This document shows positions 44,710 to 54,613 of a DNA stretch of 64,000 nt, one piece after another. The first letter of the stretch is position 1, and each line of letters opens with the position of its first letter. Origin of the DNA: an uncultured Bryobacterales bacterium (GTDB lineage: Bacteria > Acidobacteriota > Terriglobia > Bryobacterales > UBA6623); contig OY282420.1 of assembly GCA_958295955.1 (NCBI GenBank), forward strand, positions 3,982,435 through 4,046,434, in the 5' to 3' direction. A program made the translations under genes and the position numbers. The notes below the pieces were generated by a model that ran no database searches, had not been told where the DNA came from, and was given only the letters and a program-made list of their open reading frames with translations.

Positions 44710-47700
44710 TTACTGCCTGCGCTTCACCGTGATATACGGCCCGGCGGGCGTCGAGACGCCGCCGATCTCCGCCGTGACCGGCAGATTGCCGTTTGCTGCG
44801 TTTTCGGGAATCTTGACCACGAACTGCTGCAGCCCTGCGCAGCACGGAGCGGAACCGGCGTAGAGCACGTCCGCGGCGGGCACGGCAATGCCGCCGATGG
44901 AAAAGGAAACCTCGTCGATCAGGCGCGCTTGGCCGTTCGACTGCGGCAGGGCCCGCAGCGGAATTTCTCCCGCGGCCAGCGGCGGATCGGTTGCGCCGAA
45001 GCCCGTGCCGAAAAAGCTGACGGTTTCGCCGGGGCCGGCCGGGGTGAACGCGGCTCCCGGCAGCAAGCCCGGCTCGCCGACCAAGCCGGGGCCGCCGCCG
45101 TGCAGCGCGACGGCCGGATTGACGCCGTTATCGTTGTTGACGAAGTTGAAGAACCCGGGCGAGTGCGCAGAGACCCGGACGCGAGACGGCGGGCTGCGAT
45201 GCTCATCGGCGGCGCCGCAGTTGCGCACGACCACGACCTCGGCGAGGCCGGCGACAGGCAGATTCTCCGGGGCCTGCGCGTTGATTTGATGGTTGAAAAC
45301 GGCAAGCATCCGCGAGCGCTCCCCGTTGATTTCAAGGCAAACTCCGGCCAGAACCGTTGCAATACGCCCTTCTTCGTCCAATGCCCGGCTTGCGGCGGAT
45401 GTGCCCGCGGGCGCGAAATTTTCTCCATACGCCGTAACGATCGCCCCCGGAGAAATCGAGGAAATCACCGGCGTTTGTGTCGCCAATCCGACGCTGCCGA
45501 AGAAGATGCGCGCATCCCCCAAAGCCGCGGCCGTTGTCAACGTAACTCCCGAGTACGCCTCCGTGGCGCGGAGATCGATGAACCACGCTCCGGGCGCCGG
45601 GTTGTCGATGACGATGCGCTCCGCGTTTCCGTACTCGCGCGAAGCTTCGTCATAAACGCACCCGTACATGTCCTCGAAAACGCCGCCGGCAGGCACGAAC
45701 ACGTTGGGGCCGGAGCATACGGCCGCCCGCTCGTGCTTCACGAAGAGATCCGCGTCTCCCGGTCCGCCGCCGGTCGAAACCGTGAAGGAAGCCGTTCCGG
45801 GCGGGATAACGACGCGGTAAAAGGTTTCGCTCGTCGCTTCCCCCGAGAGATCGGGCAATTGCGCGTTTGCGCCGAGCGGGGCGGGCGCGGGAAAAGACGC
45901 TTGTAAAGATGCGCCGTCGTACGCGCGGAAACTATCGACGCCGACCGACCAGCCGCCGGCCGGAGGCGCCGAGACCGAAAGCGTGCCGTTTTCGCCGGCG
46001 ACTCCGGCGAATCTCTGGGAACCGTCGGGACCCAACAGGATGAGCGCCATGCCTTCCTTCCCGTTGCGCAGAGTAGCCTGGAGGATCGGCGTTTCGCCGG
46101 CGACTTCCACGACGGCGCGTCCGGCAGAAAATGCCTCGCCTTCTACGGTCACCGCCTGCCCGGGCGTCAAGGAGGTCAGCGTATAAATCTGGAAGCCGTG
46201 GATCGTCTTTCCGCCGTTGCCGTCGGTCACGTCGATTTTGGCTCGTCGCGACGTGAAAGTCGCCGGCCAGCGCACCACTCCGGTAACCGGGTCCACCGTC
46301 ATTCCTTCGGGGCCGGCGTTCAGCGCGTAGCGCACGTCGTCGCCGTCCGGGTCGGAGGCCGCGATGTCGTAAACGTAGTCCTGGCCGAGGCCGACCATAC
46401 CGAGGGGGGGGGTGCTTGAGACCGCGGGGCTTCGATTGCCGGTTTGCAGGTCGGGAGGCAGGTCGAAAGAGGCGGTGAAGACCGTTCCAATGCTTTCGTT
46501 GCCGTCCTCCCCGCCGGCCGCGTAGCCCATGCCGCGGCGGGCGAAAACCCGCCAGGTCTTCTCGCGGGCCGCCGCCTCGTTTTCGGGGTTCGCCTCCAGC
46601 GCCGTCAGGATGCCGTCCCGCGCATCGATCATGTCGGGAAAGCAGGGCGTCAGTTTGAGGCCGTCCATGACCAGCCTGTCCGCTGCGTTTTGTCCAAGCT
46701 CCTTATACAAATCCCAAAGCGCCGCGCCCCAGATTTCCCCTTCGTCGTGCGGAGCGTCGAATCCGTCGTTGCCGAGATCTTCATAGGTGAAGGTATAGCC
46801 TTCGTAGCTTTGCCGGCGAATGCCGCGCTCGGCGTTTCCCGTGAGAAAGGCGCCCTGCACCGGATCGTTCGTATAGCTGCTTGAGAAATAATCCGACCAG
46901 CCCTCGCCCAGCCCGGCGGACTGCGTTCCCAACAAACAGGTCGGATTTTGGGAATTGCCTACGATCCGCGTCGTCACCCCGTGTGCGTACTCGTGAACGA
47001 TGGTCTGGCCGGCGTACGACGAATCGCGATCGTCGTCCGGCGCCTGCGTGCCTTGGGTGAAAATACCCATGACGATGTAGCTCGGCATGCCGTCGGGAGC
47101 ATCCGCGTAAAAGGCGTTGTCTTGTATCGCCTGCGACACGGCCACGACGGCGTCGTTCCCTTTGCCCCCGCGTCCGAAATTGTCGGTCTGGAAATTGCCG
47201 GCCTGCTCCGTAAAGCCCAGATCGTAGAAATAATCGTGGGCGGCGTTGATGAGATAGAACAGATTTGTCACCGCGGCCGCTTTGAACTGCCTGGGGTCGG
47301 CTCCGCCCTCGCCCTCGGGCGCCGGGAAATCGAAAACTTGTCCGGGGCTGTGCCCCCGCCCGTTCCTGGTGTCGGGGAACTCCTGCGTATCGGGCTGCGT
47401 GTCGCCGTCCGTGTCGAGAAAGGCATCGACGTTGTTGCCCGTGGTCACCACGCCGTTGGGCGGAAGCCAGCCCGCGGGGAAATCGACCAACTCGCGGCCG
47501 CCGGCGAGCGGCGATATTTTCCAGACGCGGGCCTGTCCCACTGCGTAGGTCAGGTTGCGGCGCAGCAGCAGCCGGCCGTCTTGGGCGTCGATCAGCATCT
47601 CGTACGACCGCATTGCCCCCGTTTGCACGAAAAGCCTCCAGGCAAGCCGCGCCGACGCCGCCGTCATGGGAAAGATCGACAATTCCGCGCGGACCGGGTT

Positions 47701-48462
47701 GATTTTCCCGCCCGCGGGGTTGCGGAACCAGGAGTAGCGGGCATCGGAGGAAGGCAGCGGCTCCGGCGTGGGAGACGGGTCGATGCCCAGAGACGCGAAG
47801 GCCGCCGCAACCGCTTCGCGCGCCGACAACGCCGGCTGCGCGGCCGTCTGCAGTTGCGGAATCAGAGACCCCGCACCGGCCTGGACGACTTGGCCCGCCG
47901 CGTTCAAGGCGACTTGTACGTGCCCCTGATAGACATCGACGCCGTTGACCGACTGGTTGAAATGCAGCAGCGACAAGCCGCCGGCGGAGGAGTCTCGGCC
48001 GACGAACCGCAAGGCTGCGATGTCGTTCTCGTCGAGCAGGAACAGATCCCGGCGGGCGCGCAGGAAATTTTTGGCGATAACGATCGGCTCCTGCGCGGAA
48101 GGGGCGCTGAGCGGTTCTACCGCGTTGGCCAGCAACTTCGGCAGGCCGAACGCATTGACCGCAAGACGCAGGCCGCGGCGGCCTGCGTCCTCGGCCGCCG
48201 CGCGGTAAGCCTCAAGCTGCGCTTTCCGCTGCCGGACGGCTGCCCGATGATCCTGCAGAGCCTTGCGGTCCGCAGCCTTGCCGGCGGCCGGCGCCTGCGG
48301 CGGCTGTTGCCGGATGTCGAAATCGCGCAGCGACAGCGCCTGCAGGCGTTCGCGGAGCCGTCTCGCAACGGCGGCCTTTTCAGCAGCGCTTGTCGGATTT
48401 TGCGCCGCCGCGGGCAATGCGATGCATAAAAAACAGAACAGCCACCGACAATGGCGCCTCAT
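44710..48462 (-). CDS. M36 fungalysin-type metallopeptidase with Solibacter C-terminal domain
   Basis: 1250 residues, secreted. Signal peptide (RRHCRWLFCFLCIALPAAA), a fungalysin-type propeptide with inhibitor-like HFNQSVNGVDVYQGHVQV, and the zinc protease core with HEYAH (His490, Glu491, His494) and the downstream GLGEGWSDYFSSSY ligand region. After it come an Ig-like/cadherin segment (PPLGMVGLGQDYVYDIAA), a prepeptidase C-type domain (GDADLFVKHERAA), and a C-terminal TIGR03437-like domain (VISSISPGAIVTAYGENFAP ... VSFFGTGFGAT) typical of Bryobacterales. Last gene of a five-gene minus-strand operon, 3 bases after the DUF6152 gene. Likely digests external protein. Confidence 0.93.
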   Translation of the reverse strand: MRRHCRWLFCFLCIALPAAAQNPTSAAEKAAVARRLRERLQALSLRDFDIRQQPPQAPAAGKAADRKALQDHRAAVRQRKAQLEAYRAAAEDAGRRGLRLAVNAFGLPKLLANAVEPLSAPSAQEPIVIAKNFLRARRDLFLLDENDIAALRFVGRDSSAGGLSLLHFNQSVNGVDVYQGHVQVALNAAGQVVQAGAGSLIPQLQTAAQPALSAREAVAAAFASLGIDPSPTPEPLPSSDARYSWFRNPAGGKINPVRAELSIFPMTAASARLAWRLFVQTGAMRSYEMLIDAQDGRLLLRRNLTYAVGQARVWKISPLAGGRELVDFPAGWLPPNGVVTTGNNVDAFLDTDGDTQPDTQEFPDTRNGRGHSPGQVFDFPAPEGEGGADPRQFKAAAVTNLFYLINAAHDYFYDLGFTEQAGNFQTDNFGRGGKGNDAVVAVSQAIQDNAFYADAPDGMPSYIVMGIFTQGTQAPDDDRDSSYAGQTIVHEYAHGVTTRIVGNSQNPTCLLGTQSAGLGEGWSDYFSSSYTNDPVQGAFLTGNAERGIRRQSYEGYTFTYEDLGNDGFDAPHDEGEIWGAALWDLYKELGQNAADRLVMDGLKLTPCFPDMIDARDGILTALEANPENEAAAREKTWRVFARRGMGYAAGGEDGNESIGTVFTASFDLPPDLQTGNRSPAVSSTPPLGMVGLGQDYVYDIAASDPDGDDVRYALNAGPEGMTVDPVTGVVRWPATFTSRRAKIDVTDGNGGKTIHGFQIYTLTSLTPGQAVTVEGEAFSAGRAVVEVAGETPILQATLRNGKEGMALILLGPDGSQRFAGVAGENGTLSVSAPPAGGWSVGVDSFRAYDGASLQASFPAPAPLGANAQLPDLSGEATSETFYRVVIPPGTASFTVSTGGGPGDADLFVKHERAAVCSGPNVFVPAGGVFEDMYGCVYDEASREYGNAERIVIDNPAPGAWFIDLRATEAYSGVTLTTAAALGDARIFFGSVGLATQTPVISSISPGAIVTAYGENFAPAGTSAASRALDEEGRIATVLAGVCLEINGERSRMLAVFNHQINAQAPENLPVAGLAEVVVVRNCGAADEHRSPPSRVRVSAHSPGFFNFVNNDNGVNPAVALHGGGPGLVGEPGLLPGAAFTPAGPGETVSFFGTGFGATDPPLAAGEIPLRALPQSNGQARLIDEVSFSIGGIAVPAADVLYAGSAPCCAGLQQFVVKIPENAANGNLPVTAEIGGVSTPAGPYITVKRRQ

Positions 48463-48465
48463 CCT

Positions 48466-48930
48466 TTATCGGCCGCGCCGTTCCTTGTCGTAGGGAGCGC
48501 CGGTGCCCGATGATCCCATGAAGAATTTTCTGCCGTCCTCGAAGGTCACGTCGCGGCCGTTGGCCCGGTTGGAGCGGTCTTTGGCCTGATACCCATCGAC
48601 GATGACAACCTGGCCGGGCTTGATGGTGTCGCGTTTGAGGCCGCGGCGGAGCAGGCTGTTGGGCGTGCCCCCCTCGACCATCCAGACTTCCTTCTTGCCG
48701 TCGTCGGCCATAACTTCCATGTGTATCCAGGTATGCGGATTGACCCACTCCACGCGCACCACGGGGCCCTTCAACAGGAGCGGCCGATTGGGATCGAACT
48801 CGGCGCCGAAAGCGTGGTGCGCCGCCGCCGGCGTCTCCGTCAGCACGAAAATGGCGGCCGCGACGAGTCCCGACAACAGGACCGCGGCCGCGAAACGAGA
48901 AAATGATTTTAGGCGCATTGTCTTTGCCAT
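48466..48930 (-). CDS. DUF6152 family exported protein
   Basis: 154 residues. Signal or anchor FAAAVLLSGLVAAAIFVL, then AAAHHAFGAEFDPNRPLLLKG, followed by VRVEWVNPHTWIHMEV, the family's marker HHAFxxEF and NPHTW. A small beta-rich domain of unknown function, very common in Acidobacteria beside the long DUF proteins found next to it here. 22 bases downstream of the gene at 48953 and 3 bases upstream of the protease, so part of the same operon. Confidence 0.85.
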   Translation of the reverse strand: MAKTMRLKSFSRFAAAVLLSGLVAAAIFVLTETPAAAHHAFGAEFDPNRPLLLKGPVVRVEWVNPHTWIHMEVMADDGKKEVWMVEGGTPNSLLRRGLKRDTIKPGQVVIVDGYQAKDRSNRANGRDVTFEDGRKFFMGSSGTGAPYDKERRGR

Positions 48931-48952
48931 TGTTCAGTTTACGGTAATTGTG

Positions 48953-50053
48953 TCATTCGCCGCCGTCCGTTTCGGCTTGCAGGTCGGCTTCGAGGATGCG
49001 GGCGCCCCGCAGGATGCCGCCGAACGAGTAGTTGGCCTCGTGGCAGGCGTATTCGTACACGCGCTTGTCGCTTGCCGGCCAAGTGTATTCGCCGCTCCAC
49101 GGCTTGGTCCAAACGTTCGGGTCTTCCACCGTAAAGCGGTAGAGCAGCGTGTCTTTGTCGATGCGCGTAAAGCGCTCGACGACGTGCAGGTCCCGCGTCG
49201 CGCCCGAGAGGGCGGGCCGGTCGTTGAAGTTCGTGGTGTCGATGACGAGGGTGTCGCCTTCCCAACGGCCTACGGAGTCGCCCAGCCAGTTGCGCACGTC
49301 GGGCGGCGCATGCTCGGCGTTCATGCGCACGATGCGCGCGTCATGCACCATCTCGACGAAGATCAGGATGTGATCCTCGGTCTGCACGATGCGTTTCAGG
49401 TTGTTATAGAGAACCGGCAGCATCGGCGGGCCGCCGGTGGAGCCGAAGCCCAGCAGGCAGCGCTCGGCCAAGGGGCGGATTTCGGGGTCGTCGTAGGGAC
49501 CCACGGGCAGCTTTTCTTCGATCCACCAAGCGCGGCCCTTGTTCATGTTTTTGCCGGCGTTCGAGCGAAAGATGCCGGCGCGTTGCCTGGCGCGCAGCTT
49601 GGCGGCGGCCGTGGTCGGCGGGCGCTGGCCGTCGGGCGGGTCGACGATGATGGACGTGCGCCATTGGCCGTCGACCTTGATGGCTCCCGAACCGCGGTCG
49701 ATCCAGAACGTGTTGTAGCCGCCGACGTTCCCCGCCGCGCCTACGGAGCCGTCGCCCCCTTCGGGCGGCGCGCTGCGGTTCGGGTCGGAGGCGGCGTTTC
49801 TGGAGGCGTTCCGCTCGGCCTCTTTGCGGGCGACCTCCTGCGCTTCTTCGTCGGTCAGCGTCAGTTTGTCGCCGAAGTGCTTGGGCCGCTGCAAGGGCGT
49901 CAGCGTGGCGATATCGTACGTGCCGGAGAGATCCGGGCGGCCGTCCGGCATACGCGGGATGTCGGCGGCCGACAAGGCCGCGGCTCCCGCGGCCAAGGCG
50001 AACGCGGCGAAAAACAGCGCGATACGCCCGGGTATGGAAATAAGGTTCTGCAT
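48953..50053 (-). CDS. Exported acidobacterial protein, paralogue A
   Basis: 366 residues, exported (NLISIPGRIALFFAAFALAA). No named domain recognised. The mature start DIPRMPDGRPDLSGTYDI and the blocks DDPEIRPLAERCLLGFGS, GGPPMLPVLYNNLKRIVQ, ARIVRMNAEHAPPDVRNW, GRWEGDTLVIDTTNF and VYEYACHEANYS recur in the next gene and, weakly, in the third. ATG 50053 has AGGAGG just upstream, better than earlier in-frame ATGs. Such proteins are abundant and uncharacterised in Solibacter-type genomes, usually next to DUF6152. Confidence 0.85.
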   Translation of the reverse strand: MQNLISIPGRIALFFAAFALAAGAAALSAADIPRMPDGRPDLSGTYDIATLTPLQRPKHFGDKLTLTDEEAQEVARKEAERNASRNAASDPNRSAPPEGGDGSVGAAGNVGGYNTFWIDRGSGAIKVDGQWRTSIIVDPPDGQRPPTTAAAKLRARQRAGIFRSNAGKNMNKGRAWWIEEKLPVGPYDDPEIRPLAERCLLGFGSTGGPPMLPVLYNNLKRIVQTEDHILIFVEMVHDARIVRMNAEHAPPDVRNWLGDSVGRWEGDTLVIDTTNFNDRPALSGATRDLHVVERFTRIDKDTLLYRFTVEDPNVWTKPWSGEYTWPASDKRVYEYACHEANYSFGGILRGARILEADLQAETDGGE

Positions 50054-50109
50054 CACAAACCTCCTGCGGTTCAATGTCCGCTCCGCTGCGGCGATATTAG
50101 CATAAACGC

Positions 50110-51165
50110 TCATTCGCCGCCTGTCTTGCCAAGCGCCTCGGCCTCCAGGGTTCGGGCGCCGGCGAAAATGCCGCGGAAGGAGTAATTCCCTTCGTGGCAG
50201 GCGTATTCGTAAACGCGCTGATCGCTCGCCGGCCAGACGTATTCTCCCGACCAGGGCGCGGTCCACACGGTGGGGTCCTCGACCGTGAACTTGTAGAGCA
50301 GCGTGTCGGCGTCGATGCGCGAAAAGCGCTCCACGACGTGCAGGTTTCTGGAAGCGTTCGCCAAGGCGGGTTGGTCGGTGAAGTTAGTCGTATCGACGAC
50401 CAGCGTATCGCCTTCCCAATGGCCTACGGAGTCGCCCAGCCACTTGCGCACGTCGGGCGGCGCATGCTCGGCGTTCATGCGCACGATGCGCGCGTCGTGA
50501 ACCATCTCGACGAGAATCATGACGTGATCTTCGGTCTGCACGATGCGCTTCAAGTTGTTGTAGAGGACGGGCAGCATCGGCGGGCCGCCGGTCGAGCCGA
50601 AGCCCAGCAGGCAACGCTCGGCCAGGGGGCGGATTTCGGGGTCGTCGTAGGGGCCGGGGTCGAGTCCCGCTGCGAGCCACCACGCCTCGCCGGTGTTTTT
50701 GCGGAAGAGCCGGGCGCGCGCCGCGGCTTTCTCTTCGGCCGCGGGCGTCAGCGGCGGGCGCCGGCCGTTGGGCGGGTCGGTGATGATCGACGTGCGCCAT
50801 TGCCCGTCGACTTTGACGGCTGCCGTGCCTCGTCCGTACCACAGCGAGTTGTAGCCGCCGACGTTCCCCTTGCCGCCCGTCGTGCCGTCTCCGCCGGCGG
50901 GCGGCGCGGCGCGCTCGGGGTTGGAAGCGGCGTCGCTCTTTTTCATGAACTCGACCTCGGCTTGCGCTATGACCGCCGCTTCTGCGTCGGTCAGCGTCAA
51001 CCTGTCGCCGAATTCGGCGGGCCGCTGCAGGGGCGTGAGGGTGGCGATGTCGTAGGCGCCGGAGAAATCCGGGCGTCCGTCGGGCATACGCGGAATATCC
51101 GCGCCCGCAAGAACCGCGCCTCCGATCACGGACAGGCCAAAAACGATCGACAGGCGTCCGGGCAT
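50110..51165 (-). CDS. Exported acidobacterial protein, paralogue B
   Basis: 351 residues; signal RLSIVFGLSVIGGAVLAG then DIPRMPDGRPDFSGAYDI. A clear tandem duplicate of the neighbouring protein: the central ~45 residues around CLLGFGSTGGPPMLPVLYN differ by only a few positions, while the stretch between (residues ~70-150) has diverged. Starts at ATG 51165; 56 bases upstream of paralogue A. Conserved acidic and histidine residues (CHEGNYS) hint at a binding or enzymatic site, but no function is known. Confidence 0.85.
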   Translation of the reverse strand: MPGRLSIVFGLSVIGGAVLAGADIPRMPDGRPDFSGAYDIATLTPLQRPAEFGDRLTLTDAEAAVIAQAEVEFMKKSDAASNPERAAPPAGGDGTTGGKGNVGGYNSLWYGRGTAAVKVDGQWRTSIITDPPNGRRPPLTPAAEEKAAARARLFRKNTGEAWWLAAGLDPGPYDDPEIRPLAERCLLGFGSTGGPPMLPVLYNNLKRIVQTEDHVMILVEMVHDARIVRMNAEHAPPDVRKWLGDSVGHWEGDTLVVDTTNFTDQPALANASRNLHVVERFSRIDADTLLYKFTVEDPTVWTAPWSGEYVWPASDQRVYEYACHEGNYSFRGIFAGARTLEAEALGKTGGE

Positions 51166-51181
51166 GGGGGATTTCCTCCGC

Positions 51182-52030
51182 TTATCGCTCCAAAGGCTTG
51201 CGGCGGTATTCGCCGTAAATGAGCTCTTCGACGAACTCGACGCATTTGAAATCCATCAGCCGCGCGCCTTCCTCGATGCGGCGGTAAAGCGGCATGCTGA
51301 TTTTCCAGGGCCGCGTGAAGACCTCCGGGTCTTCGATGACGGCTTCGTATTGGAGATGGTTGGGGCCGGCCGGGGTGTAGCGCTCGGTGACGCGCAGCTT
51401 ATAGCTGTGGTGCGTCCCCGAACGGTCGAGCCATGTCTGGTCGCTGAGTCCGCTGACCTCGACCACGAGGGTATCGCCTTCCCAGCGGCCCACGGACTGC
51501 CCCATCCAGGAATCGGTTTCGGCCGGGCCGACGTCCTCAAGGTATATCTCGCGGGTGGCGCCGGCGAATTCGTAGGCGAAGAATATCGAGTTTTCGTTGT
51601 GAAAGATCTGAAAGGGGAACGGCATGTAGTTCGCCCGCGGCACGCCCGGCAGGTAGCATTTGATCTCGGGGTCGCGGTTGAGCCAGTTCTTGCGGTTTTC
51701 TTCCCTTTTGGCCGCCGCTTCCGGCGTATAGGGGATCTTGCCGCCCTCGACGACGCCCATGCCGCCCGGAACGGCGCCCACGGCGCCGAGGCGCAGCAAG
51801 GGGACATCGGGCAGCGGCCCGTGGGGACCTTCGCGAAGCTGCATCGAAGCGCGGGCCATGTGGCGCTCCAGGTCGTAATTGGCCGAGTTCAGCGCCTGCC
51901 AGATGCCGTTCAAGTCGGGTTTGCCGTTGGCCAGACGGGCAATCTCCGCTGGGGGGGATTGCGCCGCCGCCGGCATTGCCGCAAGCGCCAGAGCGCCGGC
52001 GGCGGTTAGGATGCCCAAGGTTGATTTCAT
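51182..52030 (-). CDS. Exported acidobacterial protein, distant paralogue C
   Basis: 282 residues. Signal KSTLGILTAAGALALAAMPA, then IARLANGKPDLNGIWQALNS. It shares with A and B the pattern 'NGKPDLxGxW' and GRWEGDTLVVEVSGLSD, ERYTPAGPNHLQYEAVIEDP, KPWKI..., but lacks the long LAERCLLGFGS block. ATG 52030 is chosen as the first start leading into the signal peptide; upstream in-frame ATGs would add a non-signal stretch. First gene of the operon; its promoter should lie in 52031-52279. Confidence 0.83.
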   Translation of the reverse strand: MKSTLGILTAAGALALAAMPAAAQSPPAEIARLANGKPDLNGIWQALNSANYDLERHMARASMQLREGPHGPLPDVPLLRLGAVGAVPGGMGVVEGGKIPYTPEAAAKREENRKNWLNRDPEIKCYLPGVPRANYMPFPFQIFHNENSIFFAYEFAGATREIYLEDVGPAETDSWMGQSVGRWEGDTLVVEVSGLSDQTWLDRSGTHHSYKLRVTERYTPAGPNHLQYEAVIEDPEVFTRPWKISMPLYRRIEEGARLMDFKCVEFVEELIYGEYRRKPLER

Positions 52031-52199
52031 GCCGTGATTCCGTAGCGCCGCGGCCCCCCCTCGCGTCAAGCGGGCGCGCCCCAAGCTTTTCATGGAAATA
52101 AGATACCACGGCATGCCGCCTGCGGAACCGGCGGCTGCGGCGCAGCTGAAAAGAAACCGGCTAAATCTTGTCAAGTCGTCTGTTTTGAGCTTCGGGTTG

Positions 52200-52212
52200 C
52201 TGTATATTACAG
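52200..52212. promoter_or_regulatory. Perfect dyad in the divergent promoter region
   Basis: CTGTA-TAT-TACAG, a perfect 5+5 inverted repeat in an AT-rich patch (TATATTACAG) of the 249-base gap between the two divergent operons (52031-52279). A plausible operator overlapping a -10-like TATATT. A related but not identical dyad, ATCTG-N6-CAGAT, lies before the TonB gene at 58148. Confidence 0.35.
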
Positions 52213-52279
52213 ATAACCTTGCTCTCTGCGCATAGCGCGCGGGGTTTCAGATGAAGCACGGCAAGGGCGCGAGCACACG

Positions 52280-54613
52280 ATGCAACACCTGATCGGGACG
52301 CGGCGCCGCACCCTGGCGCTGCTCCTCGCCGCCGCCGCCTGCGGCCTCGGCGCGCCGCCGCCGCACCGCGCCCTGGTCGACCGCTATTGCGCCGCCTGCC
52401 ATAACCAAAGCCTGAAGACGGGCGGGTTGGCGCTGGACGAGATCGCGGCGGAAGACCCCGCCCGCCGGCCCGAGACGTGGGAGAAGGTCGTCCGCCGCTT
52501 GCGCGCGCGCCAGATGCCGCCGGCGGGGCTGCCGCGGCCGGACGAAGAGACCTACCGGGCGGCGATCGCCTCGCTCGAGTCTGCGCTCGACGCTCATGCC
52601 GCGGCCAACCCCAACCCCGGCCGGACCGATACTTTCCGCCGGCTCAACCGCACGGAATACCGCAACGCGGTGCGCGATCTGCTCGCGCTCGACGTCGATG
52701 CGGCCGCCTTGCTGCCCGGCGACGAGTCGAGCCGCGGTTTCGACAACATCACGGTCGCCGACCTCTCGCCCACGCTGCTCGAGAGCTACGTCAATGCAGC
52801 CGAGAAGATCAGCCGCCTCGCGCTCGGGGCCCCGCGCCAATCTCCCGAAGGCCGTACGGTTCGGCTTCGTCCGGACCTGACTCAGGAAGAACACTTCGAC
52901 GGTCTTCCGCTGGGCACCCGCGGCGGCGCCCGGATCGTCCACAACTTCCCCCTCGACGCCGAATACGAAATCGGGATCCGGCTCTCGCGTGACCGCGACG
53001 AGCACATCGAGGGACTGCGCGAAGCGCATCGGGTCGAATTGACCCTCGACCGCGAGCGGATCGAATCGTTCACCATCGAACCGCCTGCGGACCGCCTGGA
53101 TCATCACAGCGCGGACAAGCATCTCAAGGCGCGCATTGCGGTGAAAGCCGGCCCCCATGAGTTGGCCGTAACATTCTTGAAAAAGCCTTCGGCCCTGCTC
53201 GTTACCGAGCGGCAGCCCTACCAGGCGGCCTTCAACTTCTACCGGCATCCGCGCATCCAGCCCGCCGTGTTCTCGATTACCGTCAACGGACCGTACGGAG
53301 AGGCGAAGCCCGGCGATACTCCGAGCCGCCGGCGCATTCTGATTTGCGAGCCGGCGTCGAGAGACGAGGAAGAAGAATGCGCCAAGCGTATTCTGCGGGC
53401 GTTGATGCGCCGCGCGTACCGCCGGCCGGTAACGGCGGGCGACATGGAGAAACCGCTCGCATTTTTCCGCGAGGCCGCCGCGGCGGACGGTTTCGAGGCG
53501 GGGGTCGAGCGCGCACTGGCCGCCGTGCTGGTGAGCCCCGAGTTCTTTTTCCGCATCGAGCGCGACCCGGAAGGCGCCGCGCCCGGCGCGGCTTACCGCC
53601 TCGGCGATCTGGAACTGGCTTCCCGTTTGTCGTTTTTCCTCTGGAGCAGCATTCCCGACGATGAGTTGCTCGACGCGGCCGTTCGCGGCGAGTTGTCGCA
53701 AGCGGACGTTTACGAGCGCCAGGCGCGCAGGATGCTCGCCGACGACCGCGCCGGCAACCTGGTCGGCAACTTTGCCGCCCAATGGCTGTACCTGCGCAAC
53801 CTGGAGGCGATCACGCCGGACATGCGCCTCTTCACCGATTTCGACGACAACCTGCGGCAAGCCTTCCGCCGGGAAACGGAATTGTTTTTCGCAAGCGTGC
53901 TGCGCGAAAACCGCAGCGTCAGCGACCTGCTGCGCGCCGACTACACGTTTCTGAACCAGCGGCTGGCCAAGCATTACGGCATCCCCAACGTGTACGGCAG
54001 CCGCTTCCGCCGCGTCGCGCTCGATGCGGACAGCCGCCGCGGCGGGCTTCTGCGCCACGGCAGCATTCTGACCGCCACGTCCTATGCAACGCGGACCTCG
54101 CCGGTCATTCGCGGCAAATGGGTGCTCGAGAATATCCTCGGCATTCCGCCGCCGCCGCCCCCTGCGAGCGTCCCGGCGCTGAAGGACAACACGTTGAGCG
54201 GCAGCCTCTCAGTGCGCGAACGGCTGGCCGAGCACCGCGCCAATCCGGCTTGCTCGGGTTGCCACGATCTGATTGATCCCGTCGGCTTCTCGCTGGAGAA
54301 TTTCGACGCCGTGGGCCGCTGGAGAACACAGGAATCCGGGGCCGCAATCGATGCCTCCGGCGGCTTGCCGGACGGCAGCGAATTTTCCGGGGTGGACGGC
54401 CTGGAGCAGGCGCTGCTGTTGCGCCCGGAGGTCTTTGCGGGCACGGTGGCCGAGAAGTTGTTGACTTTCGCCATCGGCCGCGGCGTCGAAGACTACGACG
54501 GTCCGGCCGTGCGCAAGATCGTCCGCGAGGCAAGCGTCGACAATTATCGGCTCTCGTCCCTTATCCTGGGCGTAACCTCAAGCGTCCCGTTTCAAATGAG
54601 GAGGTCAAGATGA
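52280..54613 (+). CDS. DUF1587/1592/1588/1585 protein with cytochrome-like site
   Basis: 777 residues. Signal sequence, then a single c-type haem motif CAACH (37-41; 'PSCyt1'-like) with MPPAG as possible Met ligand. Domain blocks follow in the usual order: RLNRTEYRNAVRDLLALDVD (DUF1587), ARRMLADDRAGNLVGNFAAQWLY (DUF1592), LRHGSILTATSYATRTSPV (DUF1588), IGRGVEDYDGPAVRKIV (DUF1585), and the 'ENILGIPPPPPP' linker. Typical of Planctomycetes and Acidobacteria, always paired with a DUF1552 protein. Function unknown; likely membrane or periplasmic redox. Coupled to the next gene by ATGA. Confidence 0.92.
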   Translation: MQHLIGTRRRTLALLLAAAACGLGAPPPHRALVDRYCAACHNQSLKTGGLALDEIAAEDPARRPETWEKVVRRLRARQMPPAGLPRPDEETYRAAIASLESALDAHAAANPNPGRTDTFRRLNRTEYRNAVRDLLALDVDAAALLPGDESSRGFDNITVADLSPTLLESYVNAAEKISRLALGAPRQSPEGRTVRLRPDLTQEEHFDGLPLGTRGGARIVHNFPLDAEYEIGIRLSRDRDEHIEGLREAHRVELTLDRERIESFTIEPPADRLDHHSADKHLKARIAVKAGPHELAVTFLKKPSALLVTERQPYQAAFNFYRHPRIQPAVFSITVNGPYGEAKPGDTPSRRRILICEPASRDEEEECAKRILRALMRRAYRRPVTAGDMEKPLAFFREAAAADGFEAGVERALAAVLVSPEFFFRIERDPEGAAPGAAYRLGDLELASRLSFFLWSSIPDDELLDAAVRGELSQADVYERQARRMLADDRAGNLVGNFAAQWLYLRNLEAITPDMRLFTDFDDNLRQAFRRETELFFASVLRENRSVSDLLRADYTFLNQRLAKHYGIPNVYGSRFRRVALDADSRRGGLLRHGSILTATSYATRTSPVIRGKWVLENILGIPPPPPPASVPALKDNTLSGSLSVRERLAEHRANPACSGCHDLIDPVGFSLENFDAVGRWRTQESGAAIDASGGLPDGSEFSGVDGLEQALLLRPEVFAGTVAEKLLTFAIGRGVEDYDGPAVRKIVREASVDNYRLSSLILGVTSSVPFQMRRSR

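Noticed and set aside
52247..54058. Minus-strand open frame opposite the DUF1592 gene
   Set aside because: Mirror of the real gene, which carries CAACH and DUF1587-1585 blocks.
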